A DNA stretch of 64,000 nt from Candidatus Chloroploca sp. Khr17 (GTDB lineage: Bacteria > Chloroflexota > Chloroflexia > Chloroflexales > Chloroflexaceae): contig NZ_RYFF01000003.1 in the NCBI RefSeq assembly GCF_004138165.1, positions 1-64,000 of the forward strand. Reading direction: 5' to 3'. Below are positions 33,282-40,860 of this stretch, piece after piece (the first letter of the stretch is position 1; every line of letters starts with the position of its first letter). Both the position numbers and the translations under genes were made by a program. The notes below the pieces were generated by a model. It ran no database searches. It was not told where the DNA came from and saw nothing but the letters and a program-made list of their open reading frames with translations.

Positions 33282-33926
33282 TTATGAACGATACGAAGTT
33301 GCCCATCGCTCGGCCTGACCAAGCAGCAGATCGCTGCCTAGGGCGAGCAGCGCAATAGGCACTGCACCAACCAGCATAATGCGTGGCTCGAAGAGGGCAA
33401 AGCCGCGCGTAATAAAAATTCCGAGGCCACCGGCCCCGATGAAGGCGGCTAGCGTCGCGCTTGAAATAACTTCAACCGCTGCGATCCGGATGCCTGCCAG
33501 AATGACGGGTAACGCAAGCGGCAGTTCGATCTGCAGCAACTGCTGCTGTACCGTCATGCCCATGCCCTGGGCGGCTTCAACGATGGCACGTTCAACGCCA
33601 AGCAGTCCAGCATACACATTGATCAAGATCGGGGGGAGGGCCAGCACCGTGAGGGCAATCAACGCCGGGGTGAAACCAGTGCCGAGGTAGGGTTGGGCCA
33701 GAAAGAGGATCGCCAGACTCGGAATGAGGCGCATCGCGCCAACCGCATTGATAAGATACTGCGCACTGGCTGCGTGACGTGCCGCCCAGATCCCCAGGGG
33801 CAGGCAGAGGAGCATGCTGATGCCAAGGGCTGTCCCACTCAAAGTCAGGTGGCGCCCAAACTCAGTCCAGAAGCGTGTCTGATTGGCGAGATAGTAGGCG
33901 TAGGCCTCGCCGAGCAGTTCGATCAT
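33282..33926 (-). CDS. Osmoprotectant-type ABC transporter permease (OpuCD-like)
   Basis: The 214-residue permease is the first gene of the importer unit. It parallels the 30.6-kb permease, with the loop RAIVEAAQGMGMTVQQQLLQ followed by IELPLALPVILAGIRIAAVE and the closing FIGAGGLGIFITRGF. Two different permeases with one ATPase and one binding protein is the normal OpuC/OsmU layout. ATG 33926 gives a usual N-terminus; a TTG two codons upstream is also possible, with AGGAG in between range. The promoter region is shared with the divergent tat genes. Confidence 0.9.
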   Translation of the reverse strand: MIELLGEAYAYYLANQTRFWTEFGRHLTLSGTALGISMLLCLPLGIWAARHAASAQYLINAVGAMRLIPSLAILFLAQPYLGTGFTPALIALTVLALPPILINVYAGLLGVERAIVEAAQGMGMTVQQQLLQIELPLALPVILAGIRIAAVEVISSATLAAFIGAGGLGIFITRGFALFEPRIMLVGAVPIALLALGSDLLLGQAERWATSYRS

Positions 33927-34060
33927 GAGCAAAGAGTCTCCTGGAAGTTGTGCGGAATGACGCCGCCTATGGTCTTCTTTTTATGTTCGCACATTCACCG
34001 ATGTACGTCAAATGCTATGGTAAGATGGTATCAGAGCAAGCCTGGAGACGAAAGGCAGCT

Positions 34061-34933
34061 ATGGAGTTTTTTAATATTCATTTGACCGAGTTGCTGATTA
34101 TTGCTGGCCTCGCTCTGGTGATCTTTGGGCCTGAGCGGTTGCCTGAACTGGGACGCTTCGCGGGCAAGCAGGTGGCCCGGTTTCTCGCCTGGCAACAGCA
34201 GTCACCTGAACTCCAGATGATCAATGAGGTGCGCGCTGAGTTTGAGCAAGAGATTGCGAGCCTGCGTGATGAGTTGGTGCGTACGCGTAAGCAGTTCGAT
34301 ATTTCACCTGATCTAACCAGTCTCCGCGAAGAGTTGCGCCCGATGCTACGTTTGACCGACTCGGCACCTACGCCTGCTGAGGCCGCAGATCTAATGAGTG
34401 GTGGCGATCCCGCCCAGACGATCCTGCCTCCGCGTGAGACGGAGGCCATAGCTGAGCTCGGGCCTGAGGTGGCGAACCTGACCGAGGTGGCACACCCGAA
34501 TGGTGTCGTTGCGCCCGATGATCTCGCCGCGACTGTCCAAACGGTGAGTGAGCAACTCGCTGTGCCACCACCGCTTGTGCCTGCCCCTGCCGCAGGGAGC
34601 GTGCCGGCGGCTCCACCACGCCCGGCGCGGATGGCGGCGACCCAGCCTACGGGTGTGCTCAACTCAGTGCAAGACTGGGCTTCGGTTGCACCAGTCGAGG
34701 GAACAATTGCTGAACCGCAAACGTCTGACTCGCATGCGGCAATTGCCCAGCCTGAACCACAGCCAGCAACGGTAACGCTGAGTGTTGAAGAGCACGCCCA
34801 CCTGGTGGGACAGCTTGAGGCTGTGACGATTGCGCTGCACCAGTTGGTTGCTGAATTGCGTGAACGTGGCCTCTTGAGCGAAGCGTGGTCGGCAGAGGGT
34901 GAAAGACAAGTGCAGGAGACGTTGTCACGGTGA
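34061..34933 (+). CDS. TatA/TatB-family twin-arginine translocase subunit
   Basis: The 290-residue protein begins with a short helix and the Tat hallmark FGPERLPELGRFAGKQ just after the single membrane segment (LTELLIIAGLALVI), then an amphipathic helix and a coiled-coil-like stretch (MINEVRAEFEQEIASLRDEL). The remaining 150 residues are Pro/Ala/Thr-rich with a final helix (HLVGQLEAVTIALHQLVAEL). The Glu in FGPE is typical of TatB. It would form the Tat receptor/pore complex with TatC, exporting folded proteins. ATG 34061 follows AAAGG; the longer open frame to 33950 is rejected. It overlaps tatC by four bases. Confidence 0.9.
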   Translation: MEFFNIHLTELLIIAGLALVIFGPERLPELGRFAGKQVARFLAWQQQSPELQMINEVRAEFEQEIASLRDELVRTRKQFDISPDLTSLREELRPMLRLTDSAPTPAEAADLMSGGDPAQTILPPRETEAIAELGPEVANLTEVAHPNGVVAPDDLAATVQTVSEQLAVPPPLVPAPAAGSVPAAPPRPARMAATQPTGVLNSVQDWASVAPVEGTIAEPQTSDSHAAIAQPEPQPATVTLSVEEHAHLVGQLEAVTIALHQLVAELRERGLLSEAWSAEGERQVQETLSR

Positions 34934-35715
34934 CGACCAAAACAGAACAAGCAACCACGAATCCACCGCCTCCCAGGAATGCTTCAGAAGATGAGCACGC
35001 GATGTCGCTCATTGAGCATCTGAAAGAATTGCGGATGCGCCTGGTGCGCGCGAGTATCGGGATTTTCATCGGGATCGGCTTCGGTATTTTCCTGGTGTTG
35101 GGGCCGTTCAAGCTGGTTGATCTCATTATCAATACCTTTGCACCCCTGACCGATCGCCCGCCTGTGCAGTCGGTTGGCACAACCGAAGAGTTTACCAGTT
35201 ATATGACGGTTGCCCTGACGGTTGGCCTGATTATGGCGATGCCGGTCATTGTCTATCAACTGCTGGCCTTCATTGTGCCTGGTTTGAATGAACGCGAACG
35301 CCGGATTATCTATATCTCGCTGCCGTTTGTGACCTTTTTCTTTGCGTCTGGTCTTGCTTTTGGTTGGTTTATTACGGTGCCAACAGCGATTCGTTTTCTG
35401 ATTGGCTTTTCAGGATCAGAATTAATCGAAAGCCAACCCTCAGTTGCCGACTTTATTCGCACCATTACGACCTTGCTCTTGATCAACGGCATTGTCTTTG
35501 AGTTGCCCGTCATCATCTATGTGCTGGCCTTTCTTGGCGTTGTCACCGCCAGTCAACTGGCAAAATATCGCCGGTTTGCCGTGCTGGCGGTCGTGATTAT
35601 TGCCGCGTTGATTACGCCAACGGGCGATCCGATCAACCTGGCGTTGCTGGCCATTCCGATGTATTTGCTCTATGAGCTTGGAGCGATTATGGCGCACTTT
35701 GTGCCAAAACGCTGA
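34930..35715 (+). CDS. tatC: Twin-arginine translocase subunit TatC
   Basis: TatC recognises twin-arginine signal peptides and nucleates the Tat pore. The 261-residue protein has six helices and the family signatures MSLIEHLKELRMRLVRA at the N-terminus, PVIVYQLLAFIVPGLNERER, FAVLAVVIIAALITPTGDP and a final short helix. The start is a GTG at 34930 that overlaps the tatA/B stop (GTGA), indicating coupled translation. The N-terminal 25 residues before the HLKELR motif are longer than in Escherichia coli. No second tatA is present nearby. Confidence 0.95.
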   Translation: MTTKTEQATTNPPPPRNASEDEHAMSLIEHLKELRMRLVRASIGIFIGIGFGIFLVLGPFKLVDLIINTFAPLTDRPPVQSVGTTEEFTSYMTVALTVGLIMAMPVIVYQLLAFIVPGLNERERRIIYISLPFVTFFFASGLAFGWFITVPTAIRFLIGFSGSELIESQPSVADFIRTITTLLLINGIVFELPVIIYVLAFLGVVTASQLAKYRRFAVLAVVIIAALITPTGDPINLALLAIPMYLLYELGAIMAHFVPKR

Positions 35716-35721
35716 ACAGAT

Positions 35722-35751
35722 TTGCGCCGCGCCCTTGCGCGGTGCTATACT
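35722..35751 (+). promoter_or_regulatory. Promoter of the zinc-ribbon/MoxR cluster
   Basis: TTGCGC (35722-35727) and TATACT (35746-35751) are 18 bases apart, with an extended -10 TGC; transcription would start near 35758, 46 bases before the zinc-ribbon ATG. Confidence 0.6.
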
Positions 35752-35803
35752 GCAAATGAGGGATCGTTCGGCGCTGTCAGGTTAAACGGGAGGACAAAAG
35801 CGG

Positions 35804-36223
35804 ATGGTCGAGCGCATCTGTCCTGTGTGCCAGCATGGCAATCCAATGGAAAATCGTTTCTGTGGGGCGTGCGGGGTTTCACTTGAGCAGCATGCCCTGG
35901 CGCAACGCCCGTCTGAGGCCTTGGTGATCGCCGGGCAGACGATCCCGCTCACACAGGTGCGTCAGGTGGGCAAAGCTGTCGCCGTGGGGCTCGCCGCTGT
36001 TGCGGTCGAGGCAGGGATCGCGTGGTTGCGACGCCGCAGTGAGCCGACGAGTCTTGCCGTTGCCCCGCAAACGACGACACTTACGCCGTCGCATGGGTTG
36101 CCGCAAGCCGAGGCTGTTTTCGGGGCGGTGACGATTGTTAGTCAACGTGTGGTTGAGATCTGGGATCATGGTAATTTGACCCGTCAAATTGTTGAAAAGC
36201 ACGTCTGGAAAAAAGAGGGTTGA
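35804..36223 (+). CDS. Zinc-ribbon protein with a membrane-like segment
   Basis: The 139-residue protein has an N-terminal zinc ribbon (CPVCQ, then CGACG; Cys6, 9, 20, 23) followed by an Ala/Val-rich hydrophobic helix (VGKAVAVGLAAVAVEAGIAW, about 55-74) and a charged tail with IVSQRVVEIWDHG. Such small ribbon-plus-helix proteins are common beside envelope AAA+ systems in Chloroflexota, but the family is not characterised. It is the first gene of a run ending in MoxR, DUF58 and lipB. Its stop overlaps a TTG by four bases just before the next gene. Role unknown. Confidence 0.75.
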   Translation: MVERICPVCQHGNPMENRFCGACGVSLEQHALAQRPSEALVIAGQTIPLTQVRQVGKAVAVGLAAVAVEAGIAWLRRRSEPTSLAVAPQTTTLTPSHGLPQAEAVFGAVTIVSQRVVEIWDHGNLTRQIVEKHVWKKEG

Positions 36224-36228
36224 GTACC

Positions 36229-37971
36229 GTGTCACCATATGATCAGGTGCGGCAGCAGTTGCGCCCACTCGGGTTGCGCCTCCGCTTGAGCGATACACTC
36301 TGGTTTGCTAGTCACAGTCTCTGGGTGGCGACGCTGGTGATGGCTGGGGTGGCGCTGCTTGGGCGGTTGGTGCCGATTGCAAACTTGCTGTTGTGGGCGC
36401 TGCTCCCCCTCCTGATCTGGTTCCTGGTCGTCCTTGGCTACGGCCTCTTCCGTCCGCTGCCACTGGTGCGGGTTGCCCGCCGCGTTGACCTGATCCTTGG
36501 CCTGCGTGAGCGGTTGGCAACGGCGATCGAGTTGCACGACCGCGATGCGCACGATCTGTTGAGTGAACGTCAGCAGGAGGATGCAGGCAGTGTCGCTCAG
36601 GCGCTCAAGGTTGGGCAGTTGCCGCTGCGGGTCGCTCGTAAGCCGCTGCTCTGGTCGCTCGCTCCGCTTGCCCTCGCGCTTCTGTTGCTCTTTGGCCTGC
36701 CTAATCCCCAGGATCTTGTGCTCGCCGAACGCCAGGCGGTGCAAGCGGCGGTACAAGAGACCGATCAGCAGTTGACCGAGTTGCAACAGCAGATCGCTGA
36801 AGATACGCAGCTCTCGCCTGAAGATCGTGAGCAGATTCTTGCCGAGCTGCAGGCGTTGCAAGAGCAGTTGCGCAACAATCCCGGTGATCGCCAGGAGGCG
36901 CTGGCGGATCTGTCGGCGGCTGAGGCGCGCTTGCAACAGCGGCTTGACCCAAATAGCGATGCGCAGCGGGCCGCACTTGAACAGATGGCGCGGAATCTGG
37001 AGAATCTGGCGGGCAGTCAGTCGGGGCAGCGTCCGAGTGTGGAGCAGGCCGCGCAACAACTCGAAGAATTGGCTCGCCAGCTTGACCAGTTGAGTGACGC
37101 TGAACGCGCCGACCTCGCCGAGCAACTCGGGCAGCAGGCCGCGCAGCAGGCCTCGGCGAATCCTCAACTCGCCCAGAATCTGCAGCAGGCGTCGCAGGCG
37201 CTTGAACAGGGCGATACCCAGCGCGCCGCCGAGCAACTTGGTCAGGCTGCTGATCAGGTGCGCCAGGCTCAAGAAGCGCTGGCGAACCAGCAGAGCACGC
37301 AGGAGTCGCTTGCCGAAGTGCAGGGGGCGCGTCAAGAGGTTGCCGAGGCTGGTCAGCAGGCGCAGCAGGGTCAGCAAGGCCAGCAAGGCCAGCAAGGCCA
37401 GCAAGGCCAGCAAGGTCAGCAAGGCCAGCAAGGCCAGCAAGGCCAGCAAGGTCAGCAAGGCCAGCAAGGCCAGCAAGGCCAGCAAGGCCAGCAAGGCCAG
37501 CAAGGCCAGCAGGGCCAGCAAGGCCAGCAGGGCCAGCAGGGCCAGCAAGGCCAGCAAGGCCAGGGCCAAGGCCAGGGCCAGGATGGGCAACAACCCGGTG
37601 GCGGCGGGGGCTCGAATGCCGATAACCTTGGGGCCGGGCAGAGCAATAATCCGGGCAATGTTGATCCAAACCGACCTGCGGGTCAGCAAGGCAGTGGCTC
37701 GGGCAGCGAGGGTCTGGTCTATCAGCCGTTCCGCCCATCGGGCTTGCAGGGCGACCCCGATTTTGTCCAGGGTCAGCAGGGTTCAGGCGGAACGACCGAG
37801 ACACGACCGGGGCAGAGCACGCTGCCCGGCACGAATAGTCCGTCGGTCGTCCCCTATCAGCAGATCTTCCCCGAATATAGCCAGGCTGCCAGCGAGGCGC
37901 TGGATCGTGGTTATATTCCCCCCCATTTGAAAGATTTTGTCCGGGATTATTTTTCGCAGCTTGAGCCTTAG
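36229..37971 (+). CDS. DUF4175-like membrane/coiled-coil protein with a QQG repeat
   Basis: The 580-residue protein has two N-terminal helices (SLWVATLVMAGVALLG; LLLWALLPLLIWFLVV), a conserved juxtamembrane region (RRVDLILGLRERLATAIEL), a third helix, then about 200 residues of Gln-rich coiled coil. After that come 22 perfect Gln-Gln-Gly repeats, a Gly/Asn/Pro-rich region and a conserved C-terminal helix pair (EYSQAASEALDRGYIPPHLK). This plan matches the large membrane partner found with MoxR-DUF58 genes in many bacteria. I choose GTG 36229, which has AGAGGG nine bases upstream, over the TTG at 36220. It follows the zinc-ribbon gene directly. Confidence 0.8.
   Translation: MSPYDQVRQQLRPLGLRLRLSDTLWFASHSLWVATLVMAGVALLGRLVPIANLLLWALLPLLIWFLVVLGYGLFRPLPLVRVARRVDLILGLRERLATAIELHDRDAHDLLSERQQEDAGSVAQALKVGQLPLRVARKPLLWSLAPLALALLLLFGLPNPQDLVLAERQAVQAAVQETDQQLTELQQQIAEDTQLSPEDREQILAELQALQEQLRNNPGDRQEALADLSAAEARLQQRLDPNSDAQRAALEQMARNLENLAGSQSGQRPSVEQAAQQLEELARQLDQLSDAERADLAEQLGQQAAQQASANPQLAQNLQQASQALEQGDTQRAAEQLGQAADQVRQAQEALANQQSTQESLAEVQGARQEVAEAGQQAQQGQQGQQGQQGQQGQQGQQGQQGQQGQQGQQGQQGQQGQQGQQGQQGQQGQQGQQGQQGQQGQQGQGQGQGQDGQQPGGGGGSNADNLGAGQSNNPGNVDPNRPAGQQGSGSGSEGLVYQPFRPSGLQGDPDFVQGQQGSGGTTETRPGQSTLPGTNSPSVVPYQQIFPEYSQAASEALDRGYIPPHLKDFVRDYFSQLEP
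37363..37560 (+). repeat. In-gene 9-bp minisatellite CAGCAAGGC, 22 units
   Basis: Twenty-two tandem nonamers (CAGCARGGY) encode (Gln-Gln-Gly)22. Most units are identical at the DNA level, so the array is young and likely length-variable. Because the unit is nine bases, changes keep the frame. Confidence 0.97.
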
Positions 37972-38032
37972 ACTAGGAAATAGCAACGAGGAAATAGGAA
38001 ATAGCTGAGCACATCAGAATACGATGCCTCCC
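37969..38032 (-). repeat. Dispersed CTATTT repeat, copy 3
   Basis: Read on the minus strand this matches the copies at 14.2 and 30.6 kb: GGAGGC lead, TTCTGATGTGCTCAGCT, three CTATTTCC-type units and the tail CTATTTCCTAGTC. The tail begins at the TAG stop codon of the preceding gene (37969-37971). Confidence 0.75.
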
Positions 38033-38049
38033 TTAGAGCTATAACCTTG

Positions 38050-38180
38050 CCTTGGGCATGGTTCAAACGAGCTTGACAGTTTGTGGTGATTGGAGTGCCG
38101 ACTTCAGTCGGCTGAGTGAAAAGCCGACTAAAGCCGACACTGCAAACGGTCAAGCGAGCATACCCAATTCTGAACCATGT
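38050..38180. repeat. Long imperfect palindrome (MITE-like)
   Basis: An outer pair around CATGGTTCA (near 38057) and TGAACCATG (near 38171), a middle pair GAGCTTGACAGTTTG / CAAACGGTCAAGCGAGC, and an inner pair AGTGCCGACTTCAGTCGGCT / AGCCGACTAAAGCCGACACT form nested arms around 38118. The inner arm is shared with the palindrome at 28.2 kb. It has no coding capacity. Confidence 0.65.
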
Positions 38181-38203
38181 CTTAAACGTCTAGATGCAGA
38201 TGC

Positions 38204-38246
38204 CAACGTCCTTGCCAGACGATTACGTTGTTTGGCAAGGACGTTG
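38204..38246 (+). promoter_or_regulatory. 14-bp hairpin just before the moxR ribosome binding site
   Basis: CAACGTCCTTGCCA (38204-38217) pairs perfectly with 38233-38246 around a 15-base loop, ending one base before TAAGGA. It could mask or expose the moxR translation start or act as a processing site. Confidence 0.6.
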
Positions 38247-38263
38247 TAAGGAATGTGAGCGAA

Positions 38264-39277
38264 ATGAGTGAAACTCCAGCAAAGGCGGCGGCGGCGGCCA
38301 ATCGGATTAGTCCTGATGAATTTCGTCGGCGTGTCCAGATGATCGAAGCTGAGGTAGGCAATGTGATTGTTGGGCAGCGTGAACTGATCCGTCAGGTTGT
38401 GGTGACGCTGATGGCTGGTGGTAATGCGCTGCTTGAGGGCGTGCCTGGTCTTGCCAAGACGACGCTGGTGCGGACACTGGCTGATGTGATTGATTGCGGT
38501 TTTTCGCGCATCCAGTTTACGCCCGACCTGATGCCTGCTGATATTATTGGGACAACCCTGATCAGCGAAGATGAGCAGGGACGCAAGACATTTCGTTTTG
38601 AGCCGGGGCCGATCTTTGCGAATCTGGTGCTGGCTGATGAGATCAATCGCGCCACACCCAAGACGCAGTCGGCGCTGCTTGAGGCGATGCAAGAGCGCAC
38701 CGTCAGTGTCGCCAAGACGATCCATAAGCTTGCGCCGCCCTTCTTTGTGCTGGCGACCCAGAACCCGCTTGAGATGGAGGGTACCTACCCGCTGCCGGAA
38801 GCCCAGCTTGACCGCTTTTTCTTCAAGGTCAATGTGCCTTTTCCGACGACGGCTGAACTGGTTGAGATTGCGCAGCGTACCACGGGCGAACGTCAGCCGA
38901 CGATCCGCCACGTGACGAGTGGGGCGATGATTGTCGAGATGCAAGACCTGGCGCGAACGGTACCGATTGCTAGCCATGTGCTCGCCTATGCGGCCCGAGT
39001 GATTTCGGCGACCCATCCCGAGACCCGTGAGGCTTCGTCGGTCACAAAACAATATGTGCGCTATGGTGCCTCACCGCGTGGGATGCAGGCGCTCATTCTC
39101 GCCGGCAAGATCTTGGCGCTGCTTGATGGCCGCTATAATGTCTCGTTTGCCGATCTCAAACTGGCCGCGCTCCCCGCGCTCCGCCACCGTGTGGTGCTCA
39201 ATTTTGAGGCGCAGGCCGAAGGCGTTTCGCCGGATGAGGTGGTCAAAGGCGTGCTTGAGGCGCTTAAAGAGGAATAG
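38264..39277 (+). CDS. MoxR-family AAA+ ATPase
   Basis: The 337-residue ATPase has Walker A GVPGLAKTTL, Walker B VLADEINRATPKTQSALLEA, sensor-1 FVLATQNPLEMEGTYPLPEA and the arginine-finger segment AQLDRFFFKV. MoxR proteins act as chaperones that load metal or assemble complexes with von Willebrand-type proteins, usually encoded next door, as here (DUF58). ATG 38264 follows AAGGA by about ten bases; TTG 38228 and GTG 38255 in the same frame are less likely. It is nine bases upstream of the DUF58 gene and belongs with the coiled-coil gene upstream, despite 290 bases of repeat DNA between them. Confidence 0.93.
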   Translation: MSETPAKAAAAANRISPDEFRRRVQMIEAEVGNVIVGQRELIRQVVVTLMAGGNALLEGVPGLAKTTLVRTLADVIDCGFSRIQFTPDLMPADIIGTTLISEDEQGRKTFRFEPGPIFANLVLADEINRATPKTQSALLEAMQERTVSVAKTIHKLAPPFFVLATQNPLEMEGTYPLPEAQLDRFFFKVNVPFPTTAELVEIAQRTTGERQPTIRHVTSGAMIVEMQDLARTVPIASHVLAYAARVISATHPETREASSVTKQYVRYGASPRGMQALILAGKILALLDGRYNVSFADLKLAALPALRHRVVLNFEAQAEGVSPDEVVKGVLEALKEE

Positions 39278-39286
39278 GCTGGCCTT

Positions 39287-40174
39287 ATGACCACGACCGA
39301 ACCGCTGCTCGAGAGCAGTTTTTTGCGCAAGCTCGATCGGCTGATGATCTTGACCCGGCGGGCGATGGCGGGTGAGATCCAGGGCGAACGTCGCAGTCCG
39401 CGCCGTGGTTCGTCGGTTGAGTTTGCCGATTTTCGCCCCTATACGCCCGGCGATGATATCCGTCAGATTGATTGGAACCTCTATGCGCGGATGGAGCGGG
39501 TTTTTCTCAAGCTCTTTGTGGCTGAGGAAGAATTGACGGTTCATCTGCTGGTTGATACGAGTGCCTCGATGGATTGGGGGACGCCGAATAAGCTGCGGTA
39601 TGCGACGAAGCTTGCCGGTGCGTTTGGCTATATTGCCCTGAGCAATCTTGACCGGGTGAGCGTGAGTGCGTTTGCGGCTGGCGCGACGCCGGTGCAGATG
39701 CCGAGTGTGCGTGGTAAGCGCGGGGCCGTCGGGCTCTTCACCTTTCTCCAACGCCTTGGGGTCAGCGGGGGCGGCAACCTCACCGAAGCGTGTCGGCGCT
39801 ATATGCAGACAGCCCGGAATCCGGGGCCGCTTTTGCTCTGCTCAGATCTGCTTGATGCCAACTGGCAAGATGCGCTCAAAACCCTGTCGTCGCGCCCGTT
39901 CGAGATTACGGTGATGCATACGCTGGCGCCGCAAGAGTTGTCGCCCGAACTCGATGGCGATTTTCGCCTGATTGATGTCGAGGGTGGGCCATCGGTCGAG
40001 ATCAGTGCCGATCTTGATCTGCTGCGCCGCTATCGCGAGCAACTCGCGACGTGGCAGGGCGAAATCGAGAGCTTTTGCAGTGGCCGGGGGATCGTCTATC
40101 TGCCGGTTGATACGGGGGTTCCTGTCGAGGAGTTTGTGCTGGGGCGCTTGCGCAAACGAGGGGTCTTACGCTAA
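39287..40174 (+). CDS. DUF58 protein (vWA-like partner of MoxR)
   Basis: The 295-residue protein carries the DUF58 signature RRGSSVEFADFRPYTPGDD followed by IRQIDWNLYARMERVFLKLF, and a vWA-like domain with the MIDAS-type motif LLVDTSASMDWG and later TEACRRYMQTARNPG. No membrane segments are visible, so it is a soluble version. DUF58 proteins act with MoxR ATPases in periplasmic or metal-maturation functions that are still poorly defined. Its TAA stop overlaps the lipB start (TAATG), tying the MoxR pair to lipoylation and the downstream ABC importer at the transcript level. Confidence 0.92.
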   Translation: MTTTEPLLESSFLRKLDRLMILTRRAMAGEIQGERRSPRRGSSVEFADFRPYTPGDDIRQIDWNLYARMERVFLKLFVAEEELTVHLLVDTSASMDWGTPNKLRYATKLAGAFGYIALSNLDRVSVSAFAAGATPVQMPSVRGKRGAVGLFTFLQRLGVSGGGNLTEACRRYMQTARNPGPLLLCSDLLDANWQDALKTLSSRPFEITVMHTLAPQELSPELDGDFRLIDVEGGPSVEISADLDLLRRYREQLATWQGEIESFCSGRGIVYLPVDTGVPVEEFVLGRLRKRGVLR

Positions 40175-40860
40175 TGACGAGCCACGCTCTCCTCCGCCGG
40201 ATGGATCTGATCCGTGCCGGGTTAGTGCCCTACACCGAGGCGCTGGCCTGGCAGCGGCGTCTGGTGGCGGCGCGTTCGGCAGGCGAGGTGCCTGATACGC
40301 TCTTGTTGCTTGAACATCCGCCCACGATTACGCTTGGGGTGCGCGCTGACCCTGCGCATGTGCTGCTCTCGGCTGCGCAACTGGCGGAACGCGGCCTTGC
40401 GCTGGTTGCCAGTGACCGCGGGGGCGATGTGACCTATCACGCGCCCGGGCAACTTGTTGGCTATCCTGTGCTCAAACTTTCCCACCACGGTGCCGATCTC
40501 GGACGGTATGTGCGCATGCTGGAAGAGGTCATCATCCGCACGCTCGCCGATTATGGCCTAGTGGGTGAACGCGTCGCCGGGTTGACGGGGGTCTGGGTGC
40601 ATAGAGGCACCGCCAAGATCTGTGCGCTCGGGGTGCGGCTCAGCGCGGCCGGCGTGACGTCGCACGGCTTTGCGCTGAATGTCGCCCCGGATCTCGCTGG
40701 TTTTGCGCAGATAGTGCCGTGCGGTATCAGCGATCGCGCCGTGACCTCGCTGGAGGCGTTGCTGGGCGCGGCGCCAGCGCTGACCGACGTTGAGCAGCGC
40801 GTGCTGGCCCACTTTTGTGCACTCTTTGGGGTAACCTGCGAACCTCGGGACGCGCAGTGA
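40174..40860 (+). CDS. lipB: Octanoyl-[acyl carrier protein]:protein N-octanoyltransferase
   Basis: LipB moves octanoyl groups from ACP to lipoyl domains, the first step of de novo lipoate synthesis; LipA then inserts sulfur. The 228-residue protein has RGGDVTYHAPGQLVGYPVL, the catalytic Lys in TAKICALGVR and the catalytic Cys in IVPCGISDRAVTSLEALLG, with SHGFALNVAPDLAGF between. It starts at ATG 40174 inside the DUF58 stop and ends in a GTGA overlap with an ABC binding-protein gene. lipA is not in the window. Confidence 0.95.
   Translation: MTSHALLRRMDLIRAGLVPYTEALAWQRRLVAARSAGEVPDTLLLLEHPPTITLGVRADPAHVLLSAAQLAERGLALVASDRGGDVTYHAPGQLVGYPVLKLSHHGADLGRYVRMLEEVIIRTLADYGLVGERVAGLTGVWVHRGTAKICALGVRLSAAGVTSHGFALNVAPDLAGFAQIVPCGISDRAVTSLEALLGAAPALTDVEQRVLAHFCALFGVTCEPRDAQ

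Noticed and set aside
36232-37689. 485-codon Leu-rich open frame on the minus strand
   Set aside because: It is the complement of the QQG/coiled-coil gene; the Leu-Ala-Leu run is the reverse of the CAGCAAGGC repeat.
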